Source: Closterium sp. Naga37s-1 | Lineage: Eukaryota; Streptophyta; Zygnematophyceae; Desmidiales; Closteriaceae | DNA length: 64,000 nucleotides | Assembly (NCBI GenBank): GCA_947471745.1 | Contig: CANJKZ010000084.1 | Span: 372,001 to 436,000 of the forward strand | Direction: 5' to 3' | Notes under the pieces: generated by a model | Told to the model about the DNA's origin: nothing | The model's input: only the letters and a program-made list of their open reading frames with translations | Database searches by the model: none | Program-made: the position numbers and the translations under genes | Shown: piece after piece, positions 12,945 through 23,700 of the stretch | Position numbering within the stretch: the first letter of the stretch is position 1 | How the letters are laid out: each line of letters starts with the position of its first letter

Positions 12945-13488
12945 CACTCGAGAATGTTGCACTAAAGGTGAGTACAAGGCTATCTATACTCAGAAATACA
13001 TAGAAACAACAGATAATCCGAACCTTCGGGAACGCGCTCTTCTAGAATAGATAATCAAAAGTGCGCATAAGCACGCAAGCCCATTGCCACTTCGGATTAT
13101 GGCGAGATTACGCCTTGTACACCACTGTCGGTGCTGTCGGTGCCGTATAATATAAATGTCGGTGCCGAAAATACCAAATAAGTGAAATAATCGGAAAGCT
13201 CTAGAAAATAGAATAGTAGTCCGATTGAGGTGAAATAAAGTGCAAATGAAAGAGGAAAATAAGGAGAATAAGATGGAGTAAAAATATGGAAATGAGAAAG
13301 ATGTCGAACGTCGGCGTACTCTCACAAACCCCATATCGATACGACGATTTTTTAGTCAACTCAAAAGACGAGCGCACCGGGGTGTTGGTGGTTTGTTCTG
13401 CCCGTTCACCCGACGCATGTGCAATGATTGGGTCGCGCCATCCCCAAACAGAAGTTGCTGCGATGACGTTGTGGCCAACGGAAGTTGT
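12945..13488. other. Unassigned AT-richer stretch between copia B and C
   Basis: 544 bp with no convincing coding sequence. It is AT-richer than its neighbours. Visible details are an inverted pair ATAATCCGAA (13,012) / TTCGGATTAT (13,091), three GTCGGTGCC words around 13,125-13,180, and a TATAATATAAATG box near 13,147. It could be a displaced piece of the gypsy element (its leader or LTR) left beyond copia B, or original host DNA. Neither is proven. Confidence 0.4.
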
Positions 13489-13624
13489 TGTGATTGAAGG
13501 AATGAACAAGAATGAATGAACTATGAAATAGTTGGGTACAAGTACTAACCCTATTTGGGTTGTACCCCTTATGGGCTACCCCACAATAGCCTACACAAAT
13601 ATAAGCACGAAAACATTTTGACAC
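13489..13624 (-). repeat. 3' LTR of copia C (136 bp)
   Basis: On the plus strand it reads TGTGATTGAAGG...CATTTTGACA; the complement starts TGTCAAAATG. It lies next to the conserved tail of the family (GGCAAAGTGGGGGAGAAC on the plus strand). Aligned by eye with the LTRs of B and D. Confidence 0.82.
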
Positions 13625-14010
13625 ACCACCATAGGCAAAGTGGGGGAGAACGAGTGGTCATAAGACCAGTTAAAAAAAGCAAAGAAAGCTCAGGGTGGAT
13701 CACAAAGTCACCATACAGTCCGAGCACAAGCAAAGAGCCAGAAGGCCAGTTCATATGCAGAGTTATATAAAAGAGAACAAACAATACAGTGATCATACCC
13801 TAGCAAGTGTAAGCATGCAGGTATATATGTAGATCACATTACAAGCAAAGTCACGCAGTGGGCAAGTGATGCAAAGTAGGCACAAGGCCTAACACAGTCA
13901 ACCTAAGAAGCGTCTGCGTGACCAGTGAGGACAACTGGACCCCGTCCTCCAAGCACGAGCCCCGTGCCCGACGTACTACACAAGTAACGCAGTACCCTCT
14001 TCGCAGCATC

Positions 14011-17000
14011 CTAGTGCACCTTTCGGTGCCTACCGGGAGCCACGTAGTGAGCCAGGAGGCTGAGAAGGTATGCGAGGTCAGGTCGGGTGCACGTCATCAA
14101 GTACATGAGGCAACCCACAAGCTCTGGGTACGGACCACTCGGCTCTACGAACTCGTCCGAAGGTGGAGCTGAGAGCGAGTGGCCGGTAGACAAAGGAGTG
14201 GGCTGTGGTGAGGAGAACTGGAAGCCGAAGCGCTGAAGGACCTGGTGCACCATGTGTGACTGAGTCAAGGTGATTGTGCGCCGTGCTCTGTCCCGAGTGA
14301 TCTGCAAGCCAAGATAGCTGCGCAGTTCACCCAGGTCAGTGCAGGTGTGTCTCTTTTGCAGCTCCGACTTCACAAGGGTCAGTGCCTCAGTGTCAGCAGT
14401 GGCAAAGACCAGGTCGTCTGCGTACACGAGGACGTAGAACGGTGGCAGCGTCGTGTTAGTGCGTAGAAACAGCGACGGGTCAGTAGTAGAAGGAGTAAAC
14501 CCCAGAGCCGCAAATGTAGTCCTCAGTGTGTCGTGCCACTCACGAGGCCCCTGGCGAAGACTGTAGACTGGCCGTCGGAGGCTCCACTGGGTACGTGCAG
14601 GAAACGACCCAGTGAAGCCAGGTGGGCAGCGCAGCCAGATCTCCTCGTGCAGGCTGCCTTGCAAGAAAGCTGTGCTGAAGTCCAAAGAGTGCAACTTGTA
14701 GTCATGCCGAGCAGCGACGTAAAGCAGCACCCGAAGAGTGGTCATCTTCGGGGTGGGGGAGAAGGTCTGGAAGTAGTCGACCCCCTGTCGTTGACTAAAG
14801 CCTCTAGCAACGTAACACGCCTTGAAGGCAGGCGAAGAACCCGGCAGCCGCTTCACCCTGAAAACCCACATGCCATCGACTATGTTTGCCCTAGATGAGG
14901 GAGCTGCGTCGACGTAGGTGCCTGTGGACTTCCAGGATGCCATCTCGGCATCCATGGCTGTCTGCCACTGAGAGGAGTAAGGACCCGTTATCACCTCTGC
15001 ATAAGAGCGCAGGGGCGGGATGTCTGGTGCATCCGGGTCTCCCTCAGGGGCAAGCAGCATGGAAGCGAAACGAGGTAGAGCACCTGCAAGACACTCAAGG
15101 TCCTCCTGCCTATCCTCAAGGACGTCCGTGCCAAGAGCACACTCACCCCCGACGGACGGAGGACTGGCAGAATCAGACACAGCAACAAGAGCAATGGCAT
15201 AGTCTAGACGACAGGCAGCAGCAAAGTCAACTAGCTCAGCAACGAGGGCAGACGCAGTAGTGGACTCAAAAGAAGGGTCAGTGACAACTGTGGCGAGGAG
15301 ACAAGAGACAGTGGGACTGGCAGCATGAGCAAGGTCAGACTCACGGTCACGGACGGCAAGAAGAAAGGACCCAGGAGGAAGTGGCAGTGGAACAGAGGAA
15401 GGACGAAGTGCCATAGCGTGGGTGCCGGGGACTTGAGGAGGACGCGGACGAGGAACCCTACGAGCAGTGCGAACAGCGCGAACAGGCAAGGCAGGACGAG
15501 ACTCAGGCTCACGACGCTCTGTAAGACCTCCAGTCTGCTCAGTGTAAGAAGAAGGAGCAGGCAGTGGGGAGGCTGGCTGTAACGGTGGTTGTGACTGGTC
15601 AGGCGGTGGACACAGCAAGGGAGGAGTAAGGCCAGTAGAAGACGGGAGACTAAGAACAAAGTATGATCGCGGCCGCACAGTGCCTCTAGCACCAGTACTG
15701 CCAGACACAGCACCCCGGGCTCCAGCTCCTCGAGCACCAGCGCCACCAGCGCCAGTGCCTCCAGCTCCAGCGCCAACAGCTCCAGGGTCTCCAACTCCAG
15801 CTCCTCCAGCTCCAGCGCCACCAGCGCTAGTGCCACTAGCTCGAGTGCCTCCAGGCTCTGCAAGGTATCCAGCTGCAGCTCCTCGAGCTCCAGCGCCCCC
15901 AACAGTACCAGTCCTGGCAGCTCAAGTACCCCTGTTACGAGCACCTGCAGGACCAGCAGCTGCAGCACCTCCGGTACCACCAGCTCCAGTAGTAACTCCA
16001 GCACCTCCAGCTCCAGTGTCTCAAGCGGTAGAGTCTCCAGCTCTAGCAGCTCCACTCCGAAGGCGGGTGCGCTGAGCAAAACCACTCGCGCAGCTGTTGC
16101 GGGGAGAGAGGCTCCGGCCGGGGAGACAGTCTTGGCGAAGCACTCGCAGGACCTCCAGAATAACCAGTACCCCGAGGCTCAGCACCCCTAGACTCAGCAC
16201 CCCTAGGCTCCACACCCTCAGGCTCAGCACCCCCAGACTCCGCACCCACACGCTCAGCACCCACAGGCTCCGCACCCATAGGCTCAGCACCCCCAGACCC
16301 GGCACCCTCAGACTCAGCACCCCCAGGATCCGCACCACCAGACGCAGCACCCCCAGACGCAGCACCTCGAGTAGCACCTAAGCCGACAGCGACCTCAACA
16401 GGCACAGTACCAGGGAGAGGGTCTACCTGAGACACACCTGAGGGAGCAGGACCCTGGGGGGGGAGGGGGTCTACCGGAGGGGGACCTGGAGCAAGGAAGA
16501 CGGCTGGGGTGGGGGAGGGGCAGAGCGGTAGGGGAAGAGATGGTAAAAGGGAACCGACTCGTCAAACGTGACGTCCTGAGAGGGGAAGACACGGCACAAG
16601 GTGGGGTGGTAAAACTGCCAGTCAGGCACGTCAGGGGAAAAGCCAAGGAAGACACAGGGAATGGCGCGGACGAAGAGCTTATCCGCGGACGTATCGCGAA
16701 CAAAGGCACGAGAGCCCCAGACCCGGAATACCGACGCATCGCCAACCTCCCCCGTCCAACACAGTGTCGGCGAGGTCTCCGCCAAAGAGACACAAGGCCA
16801 GAGGTTGAGCTGATGCGCAGCGTACAGGACTGCAAACGGCCACAGAAAATGGGGAGCAGCTGCATGGATCATGGAGGTACGAGCGACCTCCATGACTAAG
16901 CCAATGCGGCGCTCAGCAATCCCATTTTGCTGAGGGGAGGCCGGAAGCTTGAACGATTGGAGAATGCCCTCCCCACGACAAAAGTCCCGCAAGAGGTCGG

Positions 17001-19294
17001 AGGAGAACTCACCACCTCTGTCAGAGTGTAGACGCAGGACAGGAAGGTCCTCATGGAACCGCTCGCGAAGCTGGAGACAGACTGCGCGAATCCAAAGGAT
17101 AAAGGCATCAAGGACCTCACCCTTGCTACGCAAGGGGAAGACCATGGTGTAACGCATGTAGTCGTCAACAACCAGCAGAAAGTAGCGCTCGCGGCCCTGT
17201 CCACTGACGCTGGCTGAGCCTCACACGTCAATGCGGAGAGTCTGCAGTGGAGCAGTCGTCGGGGGAAACGAGGAGTGAGGAGCGGCGCGCTGCCGCCCCT
17301 CGACGCAAGGAAGGCAGGGCGGGGCAGGCGAGGGCGTGAGGGGAGGCAGAGACCTGGGAAGACCAGAGACAAGGAGGCGGGAGTGCATGCCACGAAGGCG
17401 TGGCAGGGAGGGGTGACCAAGGCGGTGGTGCCAAAGGAGAGTCTGGTGCGATAGGAGGCAACACGAGCAAGGGGGTGCTACCGAACCTGATGCGGACACC
17501 AGGGCAGACGCAGCTACCTGAGGAGGCTCGGTAGCCAGTGTGTACAGACTTGACCCAGGCCGAGAAGTGAACATGGCCAGGTGGCGGCCCGTCCATGTAC
17601 ACGTGGAGATCGACACACGCTGACCCCCAGGAGTGGTGGTAGTGACCATCGCATCCTGGAGGGCATTGGTACTCACCAAGTTCGTAGAGAACGAGGGGAG
17701 GTGAAGGCCTGACAGTGAGCCGAACGGAACCGCCAGACACGGGAGAACAGTGGAGGAACGGGCAAGAACTGGGCCCCCGGAGGGGTCAGCCAGCCTGTTC
17801 GGTACAGGTGCAGAGAGAGGAGTGAGGGTGGTGCTGTCGCGAAAGAAACAGCGTGAAGCACCTGAGTCCAGCGGGAAGGTGTGCAAGGCCTCAGCAGGCG
17901 CAGTACCAGGATGAGCAGACTCACTAGCACCTAGAGCAGCAGCCTCTATACCTGGGTCAGGCGGCACACGCAGGTAACAGTCACCCTCAGCACTAACAGA
18001 CAAAGCATACATAGCAGCAAGGATAGCATCATAGTCTAGGTCAAAGATAGCAACTCCAAACCTAAGCAGCTCTGCCCAGCGGGGGCGCTCGGCCTCGTCA
18101 CCAAACTCTACGCGCCAAGCGTCGTCGAGGCGGGAGAAGCAACGGTGCTGAGTGTGAGGCTTCCTGCATGTCTGACCAGCACGGTCACCCGTGCGAATGA
18201 CATACGGGCAGCTACCACTATCCCCAGACGCCCCACGCTGAGAAAACCACTCACGAAGCTGCTGGGGCGACGGGGTCTCGCTTGGACGCTGCTGCTGCTG
18301 CCTCTGGCCACCGCCAGAACCTCCACGCTGAGTAGCTCCAGCCCGACCGCCACCACTCCCACTGCCACCACTACCGCCACCCCCACCGCTGCCACTACCG
18401 CTGCTACCAAAGCCCCCACTCCCGCCACCACTCCCACTCCCACCACCACCTCCACTGCCTCCACCACCTCCACTGCTGCCCCCACCATCACCCCCGCTGC
18501 CAGCGCCCCCACCCGTGCCACCCTTGCCCTTGCTGCTGCGGCGCTTCCCACTAGCAGAAGCAGCCCCGACGTCCTCAGCACCAAGGACGTCAACAGCAGC
18601 AGCAGAGGCGTAGGAGGGGGCAAGGGGGGAGGGAAAACACCCCTCAAAGAAGGTCGTGCGAGGAGTGCCACAAGCGGCACCTACAGTGACTACACTAGTC
18701 TTAGCTGCAAGGAGGTGCTGCTCGAGTAGGTCAACAGTGAGGACTGTGGGGTCAAGTGCGAGAAAGTGGTCCCTAACAGAGCGAAGTGAGTCTGAGAGGC
18801 GGGTGACTATAAAGTAGAGAGTGATGAACATTGAGGGCTGGTTCCTGTTAAGGAACTCTGCTGGGACGGCAGCATGGTAGCGAGCGTTGCTAGTGGGTAA
18901 CCAGGTCCTCAACCGTGGCAAAGGCGGACAGCTCGGGAAACAGGTAGGGCAGTAGAAAATGGCCTAGAGCAGCAGTGGCAGGCAAGGAGTAGCGGGCGAC
19001 TACAGTGTCGTACAGTGCCTGTGCAGTCCTGTGCTGTCCGAAATGAGCGCATTCGGCTAACGGCAGGTTGTTGCGAATGGCTAAGAGAGCAGCAGCGTCA
19101 CGAGTAAGCCACTGTGAGCGAGTCGCACTGTCAGCTGTGGCGGGAGGGGCGGAAAAGGCGCCAGACGTGTGGTCAAACAACAAAACGCTGTCTCTAGAGT
19201 CGTTCAGTAGGTACAGCTGCAGGTCGTCAAGCCACGTGTCAAACTGGATCGGGCGGCCCTCATGATCGAACGCTAGAACACGGAGAGAAGCCAT
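14011..19294 (-). pseudogene. copia C gag-pol remnant
   Basis: Gag begins MASLRVLAFDHEGRP at 19,294. A polyglycine/serine tract (~18,330-18,530) is followed by QQLREWF and then the motif C-x13-C-x3-H-x4-C (~18,139-18,213). The protease block LDSGASRCFF is near 17,850-17,880, gag-pre-integrase LWHHRLGHPSLPRL near 17,400-17,450, and integrase ~16,500-17,250 with SDRGGEFS near 17,015. The linker of Gly-Ala-Glu words is at ~15,690-16,470 and reverse transcriptase at ~14,060-15,000. Broken in several places. Confidence 0.83.
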
Positions 19295-19565
19295 AACGGC
19301 GCAGAACGCAGGGCGGGTAGAAGTCGGGCAGCGCAGGGAACAGGGCAGGCAGCAGCAAGGGGCGGCAAGCGGGTTCCAAGAGGCGGTGCGCAGGCTGCAA
19401 GAGGGGCGGCTCGGGTGGCCTACGGGCGGCCGGGTGGCCTACGGGCGGCCGGCGGGCCTAGGGGCGGCGGGCGGGTCGCAAGGGGCGGCGCGCAGGGCTG
19501 CAGGGGCTGCGAGAGGGACGCAAAGGGCGGCTAGAAGGGCAGCAGGGGCGGCTAGAGGGCCACCA

Positions 19566-19600
<35 letters not shown>

Positions 19601-19832
19601 CGATAGCAGGGGCCGCATCAGCAGGGGCCGCTCCAGCAGGGGCCACGCCAGCAGGGGGCCGCGTCAGCAGGGGCCGCGTCAGTAGGGCCGTGCCGTGACG
19701 GCAGTGGGCCGCGTCAGCAGGGGCCGCGCCAGCAGGGGCCGCGGCAGCAGGGGGCCGCGTCAGCAGGGGGCCGCGTCAGCAGGGAGCCGCGTCAGCAGGG
19801 GCCGCGCCAGCAGGGAGCCGCGTCAGCAGGGG
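19295..19832 (-). repeat. GC-rich repetitive leader of copia C
   Basis: Between the gag start and the junction with element E. Dominated by short words such as GCCGCGTCAGCAGGGG on the plus strand (19,600-19,830), GGGCGGC-type words (19,380-19,560) and one pure G run. Elements D and F carry leaders at the same place built from different GC-rich words, so leader expansion appears to be a habit of this family. Confidence 0.7.
19567..19600 (+). repeat. Homopolymer run of 34 G
   Basis: An uninterrupted G run seen directly in the sequence. It could form G-quadruplex structure. Its exact length is unreliable in any sequencing method. Confidence 0.9.
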
Positions 19833-20422
19833 GTTCACCACCAACCTACTCACCAGAAGAACTGCTCGACGAAAGCACGCCTCGTCGCGAATCGCTAGAG
19901 CCAAATCCGACGTATGCAGCCATCGCACAGAGCGAACCGTCCGGTCAAGATACTTGGTTCTTGGACAGCTGCTGCACACAACACATGTGCTCGTCAAATC
20001 ACTTCGTTCAACGGGAACAACACCTCAACCGGGAAGTCGTGATCATCGTCGCCAACAACCAGAACCTGCGCACACGACGACAAGGAGTAGTTCAACTTCA
20101 GTCCCGCGAGACTAACGTCGTTTTACAGATGTCAAAGGTTTTGATTGCAGAAGGACTAGGCTACAACTTACTCAGCGTCAGCCAGCTCATGGCAAAAGGG
20201 ACTCACCTTGAAGCCTACAGAACCACTCAGGAGTTCAAGCTGTATAACGGGAAGGGAGGACTTTACATCGGCAAAGCGGTCCTGAAGAACAACGTCTTCG
20301 TTCTTGATTTCGTTCGAAATCAAGGAACAGCTGACAGCGACGCGATCGTCAATTTCACTACCTGGTCGCACCCACCAGATCTCGACCCGGACTTCAGCCC
20401 CGGAGGTTTTTGGTACTCGCAC

Positions 20423-20553
20423 TGTCAGAATAGTGAAGGAAGGAATGACTAAACTAGCAAGCAGGTGGGTACAAGTAGGAAACCTAAAAGTGTTGTACCC
20501 TATATGAACTACCCCACTACAGCCTAGACAGACTATAGCATATGAGTTTGACA
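20423..20553 (-). repeat. 3' LTR of copia D
   Basis: On the plus strand TGTCAGAATAGTGAAGG...ATGAGTTTGACA, 131 bp. It is adjacent to the family tail ACCCCCATAGGCAAAGTGGG, whose complement supplies the polypurine-like tract. Confidence 0.93.
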
Positions 20554-20782
20554 CACCCCCATAGGCAAAGTGGGGGAGAACAAGAGGTCACAAGACCGGT
20601 CAAGAAAGGCAAAGCAAGCTCAGGGTGGATCACGACGTCACCACGCATTCTGAGCACAAGCAAATGGCCACAAGGCCAGTTCACATGCAGAGTTATATAA
20701 AGGAGAACAAGCAATACAGTGAACACAACCTAGCAAGTGTAAGCATGCAGGTATATGTATAGAGATCACAGTACAAGCACAG

Positions 20783-23700
20783 TCAAGAAGTAAGCAAGTG
20801 AGGCACAGTAGGTACAAGACCTAGAACAGTACAGAAACGCTGATGATCGCAAGGCTGAAGTGCCTTGGTGAAAACATCAGCAGTGTTGGCCCGAGTGGCC
20901 ACGTAGGCAAGACGAAGCTGACCACGCTGCTGCAACTCTCGAGCAAGGAAGTAGCGCAGAGCGATGTGCTTCGTTCTGTGCTCCAGTCTGTGCTCCTAAC
21001 ACAAGGAAATCATGGCCTTGTTGTCGACGTACAGCACTGAAGGAGAACGAGGCGGCTCTCCCAGGTCGGTCAGCAGGTAGGTGAGCCAGCGTAACTCCTG
21101 TGCAGCCATGGCCCCTGCGTAGATCTCAGCCTCACAACTGGAGCTGAGAACAGAAGACGAGCGGGTAGACCGCCAAGAGACAGAGCCGGAGCCAAGGCTG
21201 AAGGTGTAACCTTGTGACGACCGCTGCGTAGTCAAGTCGTCAGCCCAGGAAGCGTCTGCGTGACCAGTGAGGACAACTCGAGCCCGTCCTCCAAGCACGA
21301 GCCCCATGCCCGACGTACTGCACAAGTAGCGCAACACCTTCTTAGCTGCATCCATGTGCTCCTTCCTATGTCTGCCAGGAGCAACATAGCGTGCTAGAAT
21401 GCTAAGAGGGTAGGCAAGGTCAGGTCGAGTGCAGGTCATCAGGTACATGAGGCAGCCCACAAGCTCTGGATACGGGCCACTCAGCTCTACGGACTCGTCC
21501 GAAGGTGGAGCTGAGAGCGAGTGACCGGTAGGCAGAGGAGTCGACTGTGGCGAGGAGTACGTGAAGCCGAAGCGCTGAAGGACCTGCTGCACCATGTGTG
21601 ACTGAGTCAAGGTAATGGTGCGCTGTGCTCTGTCCTGGATGATCCGCAAGCCAAGATAGCTTGTCAGCTCACCCAGGTCTGTGCACGTGTGTCTCTTCTG
21701 CAGCTCCGACTTTACGTGGGCGAGTGCCTCAGTGTCAGCAGTAGCAAAGACCAAGTCGTCTACGTACACGAGAACGTAGAACGGCGGCAGAGTGGTGTCG
21801 GTGCGTAGAAACAGCGACGGGTCAGCAGTGGAAGGAGCAAACCCAAGAGCAGCAAGAGTCGTCCTCAGTGTGTCGTGCCACTTACGGGGTGCCTGGCGGA
21901 GACCGTAGACAAGCCGCCGGAGGCTCCACTGAGTACAAGCAGGAAACGACCCAGTGAAGCCAGGTGGGCGGCGCAGCCAAATCTCCTCGTGAAGACTGCC
22001 CTGTAGGAAGGCTGTGCTGAAGTCAAGAGAGTGTAGCTCGTAGTCACGCTGAGCGGCGACGTGCAGCAGCACCCGAAGAGTGGTCATCTTCGCGGTAGGG
22101 GATAAGGTCTGGAAGAAGTCAACTCCCTGTCGCTGACTGAAGCCTCGTGCAACGTAACGCGCCTTGAAGACAGGCGGAGAACCCGGCGGCCGCTTCACCC
22201 TGAAAATCCACATGCCACTGACGATGTTCGCCCCAGGCGGGGGAGCCTCGTCGACGTAGGTGCCTGTGGACTTCCAGGAAGCCATCTCTGTGTCCATGGC
22301 TGTCTGCCACTGAGAGGAGTAGGGACCCTCTATCGCCTCTGCGTAAGAGCGCGGGGTCGGGATGTCTGGTGCATCCGAGTCTCCCTCAGGGGCAAGCAGC
22401 ATGGACACGAGATGAGGTACAGCAGCGGCAAAGCACTCAAAGTCCTCTTGTATGTCCTCAAGGATGCCCGTGCCAAGAGCGCACACACCCTTGACGGACG
22501 GAGGACAGACAGACGCAGACTCTGACTCAGTAACAAGACCAGCGGCGTAGTCTAGACAAAAGGCGGCAGCAAAGTCAACAAGCTCAGCAACTAGAGCAGA
22601 CGCAGCAGTGGACTCAAACGAAGGGTTAGTGACAACAGTGGCAAGAAAACGCATGACAGTAGGACTAGCAGCACGAAGGGAGTCAGACTCCGGGTCCGGA
22701 CCGTCAGGAAGAGAGGACGAAGGAGGAGACGGTAGAGGGACACGCTGTGGAGCAATGGAAGGATGTAGAGTCATATAGTGAGTGCCGGGGACAGGAGGAG
22801 GACGCTGACGCGGAACACGACGACCAGTGCAAACAGCGCGAACAGACAACTCAGGACGAGACTCAGGTGACGCAGGACGAGACTCAAGCTCACGACGCTC
22901 CGTAAGACCTCTAGCCGGTCCAGAGTAAGGAGAAGGACCAGTAGAAGGCGGGAGACCAAGAACCTGCTGAAGGAGCGGAACGTAGTACGGCCGCGGCCGT
23001 GCAGCGCCTCCAGAAGCAGCAGAGACAACACCAGTACCCTCAGCTCCAGGGTCTCCAGCTGCAACTCCCGCAGCACCACCAGCTCAAGCACCTCCAGCAG
23101 CTCCAACTCCTTCAGCACCACCAGCCCCAGCAGCTCCAGTACCTTCAGTACGAGCACCTCCGGGACCCGCTGCTCCAGCACCTCCAGCAGCTCCAACACC
23201 AGTAGGACCTCCAACAGCGCCAGTACCTCCAGCACCAGCACCTCCAGGACCAGCGGCTCCAGCTGCTCCAGCACCAGCAGCACCTCCAGCAGCTCTAGCT
23301 CCAGAAGCACCTCCAGCAGCAGGCCCCGTAGCTCCAGCAGCATGGCTACAGCGCCGAGCGTACCACTCACGTAGCCGCTACGGAGAGAGGGGCTCCCGCC
23401 GTGACGGGACACCCGGAGGACCTCCAGACTCAGCACGCTCAGGCTCAGCACCCCCAGGCTCAGCACCCCCAGACTCAGCACCCCAAGGCTCAGCACCCCC
23501 AGGCTCAACACGCTCAGGCTCAGCACCCCCAGGCTCCGCACCCTCTGACTCAGCAACCCCAGACTCAGCACCCCCAGGCCCCGCACCCGCAGGCTCAGCA
23601 CCCCTAGCAGCACCAGAGTCGACAGCTACCCCGACAGGCTCGACAGGGTCTACCTGGGACACACCTGAGGGGGCAGGACCCTGAGGGGGGAGGTGGTCTA

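Larger units (their letters stand above)
13489..19832 (-). mobile_element. Ty1/copia element C (fossil)
   Basis: Minus-strand member of the A/B/D/F family. The 3' LTR is on the left. Going right, the parts are reverse transcriptase, linker, integrase, gag-pre-integrase, protease, a glycine-rich gag tail, gag and a GC-rich leader. The leader runs straight into element E at ~19,832 and no 5' LTR or primer-binding site was found there, so the right end is not a normal insertion boundary. Several breaks. Bases 13,484-13,488 (GTTGT) flank the 3' LTR, but no matching right-hand duplication was seen. Confidence 0.87.
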
